From positions 2,195,001-2,259,000 of the forward strand of contig JAUCEF010000010.1 of NCBI GenBank assembly GCA_033558025.1: a DNA stretch of 64,000 nucleotides, read 5' to 3'. The translations under genes and the position numbers were made by a program. The stretch's first letter is position 1, and every line of letters begins with the position of its first letter. Under the pieces are notes generated by a model. That model searched no databases. It worked only from the letters and a program-made list of their open reading frames with translations, and was not told where the DNA came from. Positions 1-12,060 of the stretch are shown here, piece after piece. The DNA is from Phytophthora sp. 'mugwort' (taxonomy: Eukaryota > Oomycota > Peronosporomycetes > Peronosporales > Peronosporaceae).

Positions 1-424
1 GCAGTAACGCTCAACTTCAAGATTATTCTAAAGGCCTGCGGCTTGTAATGCAAAGAGCATGCATACACAGGGTTTGGGAAGTCCGCCGCGACGAATGGCT
101 TTGAGCAGCTTAGCGAACAGCATCTGTGTCGAAATCAAACGGATAAATATCTTAGGGCATTGGACAATTTCGAGCTTTCCATTGCCAGCGGCGAACGCAG
201 AAACCTAGGGGCTAATGTCACGTGTGGTTAATACAACGCGTCGGCTACTAGCAAAATGTCAAATAATAGATTTATCGAAAGGTTATTTGGTTGTACTATC
301 TCCGTTCTCATAGTTGTCCTGCCAGTCTACCCCGAACTTCTTCTACTTCAACATAGCATGATCCTCGTTATCGTTCTTATCCTCCCTGGAGTACTCCCTC
401 CAGCGCGAGTGTCGATTGCGTTCT
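1..424. other. No recognisable gene
   Basis: Only short open frames are present and none shows a recognisable domain. It adjoins the downstream (C-terminal) side of the integrase relic on the minus strand and may be decayed 3' sequence of that retroelement, but nothing shows this directly. Confidence 0.4.
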
Positions 425-1560
425 TTATCCCATGTGCTTGACGAACAACACGTCCGTTCTTATTGGCACATATTCGTTTTCATCACACATCATCCGATTT
501 CTTGCAGACTTCTCCACGCCGTATCTATGACACCCCGCGCATGTTGACCTTTCAGTGTAGCGTTCCATGTTAAGAATCAGCGTTTTAGTTGCCTTGTACA
601 GTGATGGCACGATAGGGACCGTCGTACAGCGGCAGTAGTTTGCCTTGCACTCCAGTATCGCGCCGCATTAAAACCATGTCATCAGGGAGATATGTTCAGG
701 TGCTGCATTTGCTGTTTTCACGCTGATTGTTAATCTGTATATGTTATACCTTGCGCCGGCGTCCGCTGGCCATGTTGGTTTTGGGAGCTAGGTTGCTTAG
801 CATGTCTCGATCAGTGGCTGCCAAAACTTTAGTACTACTACGGTATGCCGCCCGAAGTGTACATATCGTATTGTACAGGAAGACATCCAGTCGCCCACTA
901 TGCGAAGCTCTTCGGCCCTTTTTTATCGGCAATCATGTCATGCACGCGCTCGACCGCCGCATTAGCATGGGGGGTTGCACCGTCATCGAGCTCGTTTAAT
1001 GTCGTAGCTGTTCAATAACGCCAGGAACTCTTTCTTAAACTTACTACTGCCGTCAAAGATGCAGCACATCGGTCTGTGGTCGGCCGAACCTGTAGCGGTC
1101 TAGCAGAGCAGCTCCGTCCGCGCTCATCCCATTTAGTTTTGGTAGAAGCTCAGTGAGCCTAGTCGTTGTGTCAATGATGCTGAGGGTACGAAACTTCTGC
1201 TTCGCGAATGGTCCGATTGATCCACCGCAATCTCGAACCACGGCCAAATAATCGAATTCTTGATCGGTATCTTGCCGTATCGGTTGGTCTGGTGCTAGCG
1301 CTTAGTGCGGGTGAGGCATCCATTCACATGTTTATCCACGTCGCGCATCATGTCCCTCCAATTGAGCACTTGATTTACCATTGCTGTCATGGTACTTGTC
1401 GCATGGTAGATGGTCACTCATTATACAACTTTATCATCTCCGCACGAAGTGCTAGCGGTACCAGGCAGGACTATCTTCGAACTTGGGTCCACCAATATTT
1501 TCACGCCTCCAATCTCACTTTTCTCTTCCTTTAGCAATAGGTCATCATCTTGCCGAGTTG
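425..1560 (-). pseudogene. LTR-retrotransposon integrase relic (Ty3/gypsy-like)
   Basis: Broken minus-strand frames resemble a retroelement integrase, which inserts element cDNA into the genome. At 1053-1247 the frame reads LSIIDTTTRLTELLPK, the pattern around the first catalytic Asp of Ty3/gypsy-type integrases. At 744-932 SGRLDVFLYNTI and then DRDMLSNLAPKTN match the segment after the core, where an Asn-rich 'FGRDM' block is usual. Upstream on the minus strand (1250-1530) there is a decayed part like the HHCC zinc-binding region. Several stops and frameshifts separate the pieces, so it is not functional. It lies in the correct order to be the 3' part of the gypsy relic at 3772-5200, with the hAT relic between them. 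BEL-type integrase is an alternative. Confidence 0.6.
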
Positions 1561-1713
1561 GGCAAGCTTATTCATGTCCATGTTGAAGCCAGCCACCCAA
1601 ATATATGTTAGTTAGGAACTTTCAGCACAGGTAGCCGGGAAATCTTGTCTGCCACCACGCTGCCGCATAGTGCATGGCAGAGCACCCGAGAATGCAATAC
1701 TTGGATTAATACA

Positions 1714-3480
1714 TCACGTGCGAAGGTAGGAATTAATCATTGCATTAATTCCATTAATTGTTGCCAAATCGAGGACGCACCTGCTCGACCGTAGGTTCAC
1801 GGCCAACATGTCGCGGTTGTACTGCATGCACATCAGCATCTCGAGCTTGGCCGGCGAGAGGCTCTTCCGACAGCACCGACTTCGCCGCGGAAAAGAAGCT
1901 CTCGCACTCGTTCGATGCCGGCGGTATATATACAACGCCACGCAATGCGAGCGCTTCGGCACCTTCGTTCTCTTGGACGTTGTCTTGACAATAAAGCAGT
2001 TGCTGTACTCCCGCGCTGGCACCCTTTTCAGAGCGGTCGATCTAAACTCGGTACATGTCAACCTTTCGGCGATCGACAACGCTTCTCGGCGCTGAATCTT
2101 GACGAGACCTTGTTTTAAATTGGGGTTGTTGACGATCGAAGCCGTCGCGGTCAGTCGCGAATTGCATGCTGGGTACTCCTTCATGACCTGGTCGAGTAGA
2201 CGGCGGACAACAGATATAGTTAGCGTAGACTTATGTAGCCCTTTCGTAACGTCGAACTTATTTAGGTCTTTTTCCAATGCCTTGACTCGATCGTGCTCGG
2301 CACGCCGCAGCAGGAGAGGCTGAACCACGTGCTCGACCAAGAGTTTGTGGCCCAGCTGGATTATGAATGGCTGGAGCCTCAGGTAGCGCGCCACCATTCT
2401 GCACGTGCTCGACTAACTGGTTTCGTTCCTCAGCAGAGGTGACAGATTGGAGACGCGGCGAAGCAGAGACCTTCCCTTGATCGTTCGAAGCTTGGACATC
2501 AGCGCGATTGCCTTGCCATTGAGCTCGTTATCGGTCTTTTACCGTCAGATTAAATCGGTGGCTAGCACATCCGATGAAAGGGATAGCCCCTTTCTTTCGA
2601 CCAGTGTACTGATTCACCGATCATTTGTCGCCCACCATGAACATGACCGCGCTTCAGGGCTTGTTGTAGAGGGATAGCGTGTCCGCGTTCCGTTCGTTTG
2701 ACTCTGCGCGCTCATAGCTTCTTCGATCTCCATCGGAGAGAACGCTAGCAGTAAAAAGCGGCATGACGAGCACTCCAGGTCATCGTAGTACTCGGGGTCG
2801 ATGCCCTTACCGATATTACTGGTACCGTCGCTGTCGTATATTGTGAATATCGCGACGTAATGGCGGTTACTACTGTTCCAGCCGTTGAGGTCGAGACCGA
2901 ATGCAGATGGGAGCCCGCGAGCGACTCGAAGCTCCAGTTGCTCGAAGATCACCACGATGTACCTTGAGAGATTGTTTTAAGACACCAGAGAGAATGAGAG
3001 AGAGCGGTGTTCAGGCGCATGAGTCCGCGCTCCACAAAGGAAACGGGAGGCGGTCACAGACGACCCACTCAATGGACCGTAGGTCCTGATTCGCGTGCTA
3101 ACTAGGTATAGGCGTAGTGGGTTCTGGCGGCGTGACGCCTTCTGGGTCTCTTGCTCGTAGTTGTCGTGGTTGCGTGGTAGGTGGTTCAGCAAGTTCGTAT
3201 AGCCATTGCCCTTGTTGTACTGCTTGTCGCAGGTGGTACACTTGTAGAAGCCATTGCCGACTACAATGAAGAGCATGGAGCAGATCTGGCTGCCCGTGAG
3301 GACCATGGTGGACAGGAGGGGCGAGGGGTTGTGGCGTTGTGGGGTGAAGCAGGTAAATTTGAATCTGGTGAAGCTGCTGCTTGGGTGTTGAGGTTGAATG
3401 AAGTCAGGTCGGTGAATGGTGGTAGGGGTACCCAGGTAGACACTGGTGGCTGCTGTGGATCCCAGTTTGGCAATTATAAA
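1714..3480 (-). pseudogene. hAT-family transposase relic with BED zinc finger
   Basis: A decayed hAT transposase (cut-and-paste DNA transposase) read on the minus strand in several frames. N-terminus at 2977-3306: a BED-type zinc finger, FYKCTTCDKQYNKGNGYTNL, followed by the two His of the C2H2 pattern. At 2614-2955: GLDLNGWNSSNRHYVAIF and LLAFSPMEIEEAMSAQSQ, the block around the first catalytic Asp. At 2530-2640: VNQYTGRKKGAIPFIGCASH, then the RFNL block. At 1754-1945: SNECESFFSAAKSVLSEE and then LSPAKLEMLMCMQYNRD, the hAT C-terminal dimerisation region. Domain order is canonical and total length is right, but at least four frame changes make it a pseudogene. Its position between the RT and integrase parts of a gypsy relic suggests it inserted there. 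Confidence 0.8.
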
Positions 3481-3499
3481 TGAATTGTGTGCAACTCAA

Positions 3500-3771
3500 A
3501 AATAAATTGGTCTTACCAAATTAATAATTTAATATATTTGAATGCATTTTTAAGAGTATTATTTTTCGGGTCAAGGGTGGCTCCGAACCTCGATCTCGAT
3601 CCTCCTCCTCATCATGGGTATCTCGTGAAAGGTTGAGTACGTGAGGTTCAAAGAACCGGTGAAGAGATGCAGCTCTTGGACGAACAGTTGCCTGCGGAGC
3701 TCGCGCAGTAAGATGATGATGCTCAGAAGCTCCAGTCGGTTTCCGAGGCAACGCGTATGAGCCTGATTATA
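3500..3771. other. Junction between hAT and gypsy relics
   Basis: An AT-rich stretch (about 3470-3560) is followed by sequence with no recognised domain. It should hold the 5' end of the hAT relic, but I could not identify a terminal inverted repeat or target-site duplication by eye. Confidence 0.35.
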
Positions 3772-5200
3772 CTAATTCCGCCAGAATAGGATCAGCTGCC
3801 GTGTCTGGGTCATCATTGTGCTTAGCTGTAACCGAGAAGGACTCTTGAGCTCCGGATACGCAGCAAACTTTTCTATTGCAAGGGTCTCGTTTACTGCCTC
3901 GAATGCAACTGTTTTTAGATTGCCATATTTGTACTTCCATGTTGGCGCCAGCAGTCGGGTCAGTAGACTGAGTAGTTCAGCTCGGCGCGGAATCATGTCG
4001 CGATAATTATTTACCATTCCCACAAAAAGAAGGAGATCACGGTGGGATCGTGGCACGAAAATCGCGCGGATCGCGTCCAGAATGGCTTGCATTCCGTCGG
4101 TACTGATGCGGTATCCGAGATAGTCCGCTGCCTCTGCGTAAACCTTGCTCATCTATTGGTGCTTACTTTGTTCCCTAGATTACATCAATAACACCAAAAT
4201 ATCGTCTATGTAGACCCACGGGAAAACAAAAACCTCCCAGAAGCTCGTGAGCAACGTGAAACTCCCCAGGAATGTAGGTGATCCCATCAGTAGGCGGTTG
4301 AACACGAACATTCGAAGTGGAGTGACGATCGCTGGTCGGGTTCTTGCTGTGTCATGCGAGGAGCTGCGCATAGTAGTCCACGGGTACGTTGAAGGTTGAT
4401 ATGTACTTGGGCTTCCAACTTAACACATGAGGGATCGCGGCCGCCATGTAATAGTGCCTCGTCAGTTCCTTGTTGAGCCGTCGGAAGTCGCAGACAATGC
4501 GCACATATCCGTCGTTCTTGGGAATGACGAATGCTGGAGATGCCCAGGGCGAGGGCATGTCGGGCCCAATTACCTTAAGCTTTATAAGTAGCTTGAACTC
4601 CTTTCTAGCCGTTTCGTAATATGCTCTTGGAACTGGAAAGGGCCGCGTCGCGAACAGATTGGCTCCAGGACGGTGTGGAAACCCACACTGTCTATGCCTT
4701 AGTCGCGGAAAAGAGCTCCACATGTTTGTACAGCAGCTCGATAACCTCCTACCGTTGTTCTACCGCCAGTCTTCACCATCGACCAGATTCTTCAGTGGAC
4801 GGTTCTCTGGTCCAACTTCGAAATTGACTTCCGCTCTGCACTGCATATCATAGAGAGAATCGAGGCGTCTCGGTGCAGCACTTGTACGCATCAGAATTGC
4901 AATGTCATCTTAAGTCGTGACGCCTACGCTGAAATCGAGCACCATCTTTGCTCGCGAAGGAAGTCAGGGCCGATCATTGGGCACGCAAGGAGTCGGCGAC
5001 TCAAAACCCATGAGTGCACGTCCGGGTACTGAAGAACGGCAGCAGCTTGAACGTCGTATGGCTTTGTGCGTGGTCTGACCGAATTATCATCTCCCTCACC
5101 CTGCTGCCCAAATCTGAGAGTATTTGTTGGAGTAACGCTGCTCGCGCGCAAAGATATAGTTGGCAAACTCACGTTTCATCTGTTTATTATCGAACCTAAT
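3772..5200 (-). pseudogene. Ty3/gypsy retrotransposon protease-reverse transcriptase relic
   Basis: Minus-strand frames encode, in order, a protease-end block at 4924-5172 (MIGPDFLREQRW), a reverse transcriptase at 4352-4723 (EFKLLIKLKVIGPDMPSPWA, then FVIPKNDGYVRIVCDFRRLN), the RT active site at 4180-4260 (VYIDDILV, the YxDD box) and the connection/RNase H start at 3772-4152 (YLGYRISTDGMQ, VGMVNNYRDMIPRRAELLSL). These are hallmark Ty3/gypsy motifs. Frames change at about 4360, 4180 and 4930 and the RNase H is cut short, so it is inactive. The integrase relic at 425-1560 has the same orientation and is probably the rest of this element. Confidence 0.8.
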
Positions 5201-5225
5201 CCACGTCTCTCTTCCTTGCTACTTC

Positions 5226-5689
5226 TCATGACATAGTGTCTCTGCGTCGCCTTGCGGCTTCGCGCACGACGGATTCTTCCGTAGCGTTGCCACGAGCATC
5301 GAACGCTGCCTTCAAGTTCACATCAAAAAGCGGGCGGACATCACTGCCATCGATGATGCCCAATAAACCCAAGCGAGTGAGAGGGGTCGGCAGCTGCACT
5401 ACATAAAGATCGAAACTGCTCTTCATGACAAGCGGCTTGTTCGAGATGTCCTTGATTTCAGGAGCTCCATGTCGACGCAGTGGTCGTTGTAGTTGTAGCC
5501 GTTCTCACAGCTGTCGTAGCCGCGACACTCGTCGTTTGTGGCGTTGTCATCGGTGGACTGACAACAGAAGCTCAAGGGGGTGGCCCTCGAAACTTTAAGC
5601 GCTTGAGCTCAATGCCTGTGACGTTAAGCGCAGAAGTCCACGAACACACGGCTCTTTAATTTTACAGTAAAATGTTATCAACAAAAGTA
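5226..5689. other. Unassigned sequence between gypsy and copia relics
   Basis: A 66-codon minus-strand frame (5226-5426) directly precedes the gypsy protease block and could be remnant gag or pol sequence, but I do not recognise it. Nothing else is evident. Confidence 0.3.
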
Positions 5690-6760
5690 TCGACTGGCCT
5701 ACTGGGAGGCCTACGCTTCGCTCGGTAGTGCAGATGCAGTGAAGCTGGTGCACCTATTTGTATTACACTATGGGTTACTGGCCCGCCCCGTTGGTTTTGC
5801 CACGGCGTTTTTGAATGGCCCCATTGACTGCGAGACTTACATGAGCAGCCCGACTTCTTTAATGATGGAATTGGGCGCGTGGGTCGGCCGCTGAGGAAGT
5901 TGTACGGCTTAAAGCAGGCCCCGGTCATATGGTACAAGATGCTAGACAAGTATTTGCATGAGTGCGGATTCAGCGCTGAAAGATAGACGCAGGTATCTAC
6001 ATCGTATCGGAGAACGCAAATCTAATCTTTTTGACTGTCTTCTTTAGTGACATTATGATTGCTGCTTCGAAAGAAGGACACAGAGCTGGTGTTCGGTGAA
6101 CTCGAGAAGTAGTTAAAGCTTGGTGACGTCAGTTATTTGCTGTCGATCTCGCAGCGCAGTTATGCCGACCATCAGCTCGAGCGTTTTAAGATGGCTAGGT
6201 GCAAGGCGGTGTCGACCCCGCATGTCAATGTCATCTACCCGCTTCCGGGCGGTCCGGGCAATACGCCTATTTGTCTGAACATTTAACCTAGCTGTTGATT
6301 ACCAAAGTATAGTGGGTTCATTGCAGTTCTTGGTTTGCTTTTCGCGACCGGATATCACCAATCGGTGCTGACAATCGGCAAGTTTCTCCAATGCTACACG
6401 GAGAAGAACACTTTGTGCTGACCCCTCTGGTACTTGCAGGGTACGCGTGAGTATGGACTGGTTTCGCAGACACCAGAGTCGTCCGGGGGGCAATGGGTTG
6501 CTTAAGCAGATGCAGACATGGAAATAATAAATGATCATTGGTCTATCGCAGGTATATGCTGCAGTTGAACGATTGCACATTCGCTTACAAGAGTAAGAAA
6601 CGCCACAAGACTCAAAGCGTGGATCTGAAGTTTTTCAAGAGTCGTGACTCCGTTGAACAAGACGTGTTTGCGGTAGAATACTGTCCTAGCGTAGGCAACA
6701 TCGCCGAGGCATATTCACGAAGCCGCTGCGTTCTCAGGCATGGTCGCCCTGAGTAGTTAA
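5690..6760 (+). pseudogene. Ty1/copia retrotransposon RT-RNase H relic
   Basis: Plus-strand frames hold the C-terminal half of a Ty1/copia polyprotein. RT pieces are FLNGPIDCETYM (about 5800) and LRKLYGLKQAPVIWYKMLDK (about 5890-5950). They are followed by a decayed 'D-D' region and by the pre-RNase H block ending near 6240 (KAVSTPHVNVIYPLP). RNase H follows: the RYLQGT-like segment near 6430 (LQGTREYGLV), RSIAGY-like near 6540 (SIAGICC / YMLQLNDCTFAYKSKK), then a C-terminal VEYCPSVGNIAEAYSRS at 6680-6725. Several frameshifts and stops are present. No LTR could be placed with confidence. Confidence 0.8.
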
Positions 6761-6909
6761 GTACTGCGAAGTCTAGTCTACTGATAACGGAGACTGCATT
6801 CGGGTGCAATTCTCTCGCAATCCCAAATATCCTCTTTGCTGAGTGGGCGAAATATGTGTTCGTGGTCTTCTGCACTTAATGTCATAGAACTAACACCCTT
6901 TTGTCAAAC

Positions 6910-7237
6910 TTGAGGCTCCGCCAGCGATGGGACTCTTAAACGCGGCCAAGCTGTACAAGGATTGTGTCACCAATAGATTACCGTGCGTGCGAGTGTTCCC
7001 GAAGAAGAGGATCCAGTAACTGATGAGCTTACCGCCATGCTCTCGCGTATCCATATCTCGAACCCGGTGTCAGTGACGAAGCTTCTCAATCCACCAGAGG
7101 AGAACACGATAGACGATCCCACTGACGAAAACTTCTGCGGTGTCGTAGAGTATGATAGCGCTGAAGGATGCGAGCCTATGAATACGACGGAGGGTGTGCA
7201 GCATGGATCGTTCATTCCTGATGTCAAGTCTACATAA
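6910..7237 (+). pseudogene. Probable transposase C-terminal fragment
   Basis: The frame at 6983-7237 (84 codons, acidic, PPEENTIDDPTDENF) is preceded in another frame by LLNAAKLYKDCVTNRLP. Such an acidic tail after a short helical block is common at the C-terminus of pogo/Tigger-type DDE transposases, so I infer a transposase tail. No catalytic motif is present and the assignment is weak. It lies just after the copia relic with no shared frame. Confidence 0.35.
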
Positions 7238-7239
7238 GT

Positions 7240-8300
7240 GATCACCTAAAGCGGATCGCCAAGCTTCTTATCATCGCTAATTTAAAGGGAAAGTCAGACA
7301 GGTCTGTGGGGGGACTTCGTGTAATGCAGCGAGAGGGACAAGACAGGAGCATCAAGGGCATAGGCAGCAGATGCACGTGCTGGAATTCTTCAGACATCAT
7401 GAACAAAAGTGACTTTCGTAACGACTCGCCAATGCCAACGCACTTACCGCCAGAGTTGATTTATGCGGGCTCCAATCTGACAACGCTAATAACTCTGATA
7501 ATTAAAAATCCTAAGAAGATTTTTTTTATTTTTTGGGGTGGGCACTTTATTAGAGGGATGGGGCACTATCACAAGTCCCCACTAAGACGTCAATTGGGCA
7601 TTATTAAAAGGATGGGGCATAATCTGAGGTTTTACAGTAGATTCACAAAGACAGCTATACTAATACCAGGAAAATATTTGCTAAATGTAGATTATATACC
7701 GGTTTCCATAATCTTTGATGTCAACAATTACATTATGTAGCTTACGCAATAGCTATCAGCTCAATCCGTTAAGGGAACGAGAAGAGGCGGGTCTTTCTTG
7801 AACTTGCCGCGTGTTCTTCTGGAACTGAAGTGAGGAGGAGCTTGTTGTAATATACAACGGAGGCATGGACAAGTGGCGCTGGGATAGTGTTGAGAAGGTA
7901 TGATAAGCTATGAGGAGCTTCGAGAAACTTTGAGACCAGGTCATTTTGTGAGAATAAGCTACGGGATCAGAGTATTTGGTGGGAACAGGTTGCTACCCGT
8001 GAGTGTTGGTAGGAAAGGCAACCGTCGCCAAGGAGCTAACACTAAATTAATTCAGTCTTCATTTTCCTTCTAAGTGAGCGATCGGGTGCGGATTCCAACA
8101 TAGCTCCGAACGCGTGGCAACCGGGACCTGAGCGATAGAACGGAAATCGGTATGCTACGCTACTGGTACACCGGGAAGGCAAATTTCATGTGGAAAACAT
8201 AATTCCCTCCCTGCGCCATGGGAATACACCTACCTATACATAGATATGTAGATTCGCAAAGAAAGCGATGTATTATACTAATACCAGGAAAATATTTGCT
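7240..8300. other. AT-rich intergenic sequence, no gene seen
   Basis: Open frames here are low-complexity and have no recognised domain. A small repeated phrase built on gatggggca occurs at about 7556 and 7610. Two copies of a 32-bp direct repeat (listed separately) enclose 7688-8273. This may be a small transposon footprint. Confidence 0.35.
7656..7687 (+). repeat. 32-bp direct repeat, copy 1
   Basis: Contains actaataccaggaaaatatt and matches 8274-8305 in the same orientation with one visible mismatch. It is too long for an ordinary target-site duplication. Confidence 0.8.
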
Positions 8301-8305
8301 ACATG
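8274..8305 (+). repeat. 32-bp direct repeat, copy 2
   Basis: Second copy of the repeat at 7656-7687, 586 bp downstream of it. It lies next to the 3' side of the LINE relic and could mark an edge of an insertion. Confidence 0.8.
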
Positions 8306-8529
8306 GAGCTGCTTAAGACAAATATGAATAACAACTTCGTGCCTTTAGAATGGTCAAAAGAGTTAGGCGCAGATCAGGCTGCATGCGCCTGGGCCTTTCC
8401 CTCTCGCTGTCCGGCCTGCGACGTACAGGGTATACCTGGTCCCTCCACTGTCTTGGCGCAGACCAGGCTGCATGTGCCCTCCGAATTAAAGTGCCTTGCC
8501 GACGACTTTCGCCGCTGTCGCACCAACCG

Positions 8530-10340
8530 CAATTGATGGCGCTGCCCGCAGCTGCGCTTGTACATTGCTGTACCCCTCTTTCAGCTGCTTGTTGGATATT
8601 GCCACGTGGTGCCCTTCCGTGATGTTGTTAAGTTCGTCGAAGTGGTTGACCCATCACCTCCAAGCTGCGTGTAGATAGATGGCTACCCCCAATACGCCAG
8701 CTGATCTCGACCAGCAGAGTCACCTCCTCCGCAATTTGAGGGCGCAAGTCCAGCACTTCCCGCTGCACTGTAGCCATGATCTCCCGGATGCCGTCCGGTA
8801 TGTGCGGTAGTGTCATCCCGAACACGGCCTGCTGTAGACCCACATCTGTCAGTCCGAGTTGCCTCCATGGCTGAAGCAAATGCCGACGTAATTTCCGTGC
8901 TGCCGGACATCCCCAGAAGACGTGTTCCATGTCCATATCCACCACATGTACCAATGCTTCATGTGGGCAGCCGAGCTTCTCGTTGCGCTTGTCATACATC
9001 GAGAAGGCTTGTAGCTTGAGGCGAAGTAGCAATTGTTCACCCCACGGGTTGACGCCCACCACTCTTCGGATGCGTTTCCATTCTAGTAGGTCCAGCCCCT
9101 CCGCCACGTGAGGGCTTTGTTCCTTTCATTGCGTGGACCTGCGGTCAATTGCCTTTATCACTCGACGTCGTTTCGCCGCTGCAACACCCCCTTTGTACTC
9201 GCTACGGGATCGTGTCCACCATCGTCGGTCGGCCCAAAGGCAGACCAGTCTGCTCAGCCGCGGATGAGGGTGGACTCCAAGCACGGTCAGGTCCGGGTGT
9301 ATCCGAGTCGTCAGCATTCTGCGTAAATTCCTTGTACTTTCTGTATCCAGGGCTCCCCGATAACAGTCGTGTGGAAAATTACTTCCACCGGAGCATTGCC
9401 TCTGACCGTAACTATGACCGGGTGAAAACCTGGTGAGCCGTTAAACGTGATTTCACGGGGGTATGTCTTCCGTGTCAGCATGTAAATGAATTTGATGAGT
9501 AACGCCGTCGGAAAACTTCTCGTCCGGCACTCCGTTTTGCTGAGCTCCATGCGCTGCCTTGTTGGTGAAGGTATCCTGCGCTGCAGCCGTCCTTTTCCAA
9601 GTAACGATATCCGCGACTGTCAGATTCCGCTCTCCTATCAGTCCCATCTCCTCTGCCCAGCGGTCTGCACTGTCCGTCTCTCGAGTAAATATGTAGTGTC
9701 TTCACATCCGCGTGCGCTAGCCGCTCCAGGTGTAGCCGTCCCGCGTGCTTGATCGTGGAACGCCGCCTCGCTATCTCCGTCTTCCGCAGTAGCTCCGTCG
9801 CATTGATTCTCAATGTGTGGTTCTCCCACTCGAGGGCGATGCCGCCCCCTTTGTATGCCAGGCACACCTCGTCTCTTTTGGTCGCCAGCTCCGGCGCGTT
9901 CGGTTCTGGCGTCTCAGCCTGCGCTATCAGCTTTCTTCCTGAGCGCCAGATATTAGCGCCCCTTCGGCATCCCTTGGAGCTCTGGTGGCGTGTATTCTGG
10001 AGTGATGAGCACCTTCGGTGCGAGCCCAGGCTTGCCATTATGGAATAGTATGTCCCCCACAATGTGTGCTTAGTGCGTCCCGACCACCGACAGGTGCTGA
10101 CCTCCACTGTCGCAAGCGCGTATAGCTCCGATCGCAGGTCTGGAACTGCGAGCCCTCCTTTGGTCCGCGACAGTGCTGCCAAATCTGCATTTAACCATGC
10201 CCTCGTCCCGACACTTCCTCGGTGAATTGCGTGTGCCATACATAGTTTCATATCCTGCTGTCCATGTGCTGCATCTCCGCAGTGGTCGATCAGGCATGCC
10301 GTGCTGCATATCAGAGCTTCGGGATGATAACTTCAGCTGC
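8530..10340 (-). pseudogene. LINE-type element, ORF2 C-terminal region
   Basis: The C-terminal part of a non-LTR retrotransposon polyprotein on the minus strand, continuous with the RT and endonuclease parts at higher coordinates. At 9475-10251 a frame includes LNADLAALSRTKGGLAVPDL, the conserved 'GGLGVPDL' block after the RT of L1/Tx1-like LINEs. At 8628-9107 a 159-codon frame has the Cys/His cluster CPHEALVHVVDMDMEHVFWG followed by Cys, as in the C-terminal zinc-binding domain of such elements. It ends near 8628, followed by a 3' UTR-like stretch; no poly(A) tail was clear. Frame changes near 9450 and 9100 show decay. Confidence 0.75.
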
Positions 10341-10525
10341 AATAAGGCTGCGTTGGTCCACAGTCAGAACTTTTGTCCTGCGGGACGCAACCTCGTGAGC
10401 AATTGTTGTCCAGCAACTTCCCAGGATCGAGATGGTGTCACATTACTGCCCACTTGTATACCAAGATATTTGCACGCCGCCGATGCGCCCTGGTACGTCA
10501 GGTCCGCTGGTAGCCGCATGTGGGG

Positions 10526-11570
10526 TTACGGCATGTTCGCCCGCAGGTCAATCACCATTGTCTTGCTGGTGTTGATCTGCCGGTCGGAAGCGTCCCCAAA
10601 TTCCGCTAGTACCCCCATAAACACGGGAATGTCTTCCGGGTGTTGGACGAATGCCGCCGTGTCGTCGGCGTATCCCGCGACGCGTAACACAATTCGGCCC
10701 GCCGCGGATTGCACTATGGCCCCCCGCACTCCAAGGAATTCATTTAGTTTGCCATATATGGGGTCCAAGGCAAGGATGAACAACATCGGCGCCAGCGGGT
10801 ATCCCTGGCGGATACCGCTGTCAGTTGTATGCGTCTTGATTTGGAGCTGTTCACAGAAACTGCACTTGGATTCCGTCATGCATTCGTTCGATCGCTTTCA
10901 AAAAATTGGTTGGGTATCCTTTCCTGTGGAGCACCTCCAGCATGTACGCTCTGTCGACGGAGTCGTATGCTTTTTTGAAGTCCAGGAGGATTGCAGAAGC
11001 GTCTTCTTGGGTAGGATCTGCGATCACCATGCTTTGCGCGGCCTCATAGAATTCAGCGTCTCGTGGATGGTTCTGCCCGGGACAAATCATTTTTGATCGG
11101 GTGTATTTCATCCGGCAGCGTGATTCCCACGCGGCTCGCTAGGATCCTCGTGGAAATCTTGTAGTCGGTGTTGAGTAACGCGAGGGGTCTGTAATTCAAC
11201 GCGTTGCGTTGGGATCCCCCTTTCTTCAGGCAGAAGATGTCCGCCTCCAGAAAAGTCTTTGGGAAAACCCCGGCGTCTTAACACAGATTGAGCAGCTTGA
11301 CAAGTAGCAGGACCAACAAGGCTTCGTATTCTCGATACCACCCGTTCCCTAGTCTGTCAAGACAGGCTGCCTTGCCGCTTTTGCATGCTCGAAGTGCCGT
11401 GCGCACCTCGTCCTCAGTTATAACCGCAGCGATGGCCTGTTGCTCCACCGTTGATTCACCTTTGGGTGGAATCCACTCCAGCACCTTCTCGATATTCGAC
11501 GTGGTAGCTGGTTTCTGTTGAAAACCGGATTGCCAGTCGTCAGCCATAATGTTTGCTTTCTCTTGCAAGT
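10526..11570 (-). pseudogene. LINE-type element, reverse transcriptase
   Basis: RT core of the same non-LTR element. It carries out target-primed reverse transcription. At 10851-11111: AILLDFKKAYDSVDRAYML (motif A with its catalytic Asp). At 10526-10879: SGIRQGYPLAPMLFILALDP (motif B) and VAGYADDTAAF (motif C with the YADD catalytic pair), then QINTSKTMVIDL. At 11278-11568: the N-terminal RT segment, including SGKAACLDRLGNGWY. The two central frames overlap, with a frameshift near 10860, and others lie at 11110 and 11280. All catalytic residues remain visible, so the copy is fairly young but not intact. Confidence 0.88.
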
Positions 11571-12060
11571 CCCTCGGTGGAGCCCCAGCACCTCATCCAA
11601 CTTGTGAATGACATTGTCAGCAAATTTGGTCGAGGTTCGCTTGAATAGGGCTTTGGTAGTTTTCTCTGTCCAATGAGTGTTGTCTCGGAAAAGCCTGCGT
11701 TCCCCCAAATCAGCTCGGGTCTTCTTGCACTATGCAATGGCCCTGCGCAGCCGCGACTCGCGTTTTGGTCCAGTCATATCATCTAGCGAGTGTGCATCGA
11801 ACTCGTCTGTCACGGCGTCCACCGTGATAGGGCGCCCCATTGTTGCGTCAAATAGGCGTTGTTGCTGCCGAATCAGTCTCGCTAGCTTCTGCTTGGTGGA
11901 ATTGCGGTGTGTCCGCTTCCTCTCCCTCACACAGATTAGTGTTCTCCTCACCACCTCCACCCCCATCTCTTGGCGGCCTCCGCCGCCTCCCACCGCTGTG
12001 CCAGAAATGATATTGGAAGTCTTTCACGAGCTGGGCTATCACCTCGTTCACCGCCTCTAC
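11570..12060 (-). pseudogene. LINE-type element, linker between endonuclease and RT
   Basis: Overlapping minus-strand frames (11418-11737, 11730-11993, 11848-12051) fill the space between endonuclease and RT. They contain a basic helical stretch with RIRQQQRLFDATMGRP. This linker is expected in this element class but carries no diagnostic motif. A short CT-rich run at about 11950-11990 encodes Gly/Arg-rich residues on the minus strand. Confidence 0.6.
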
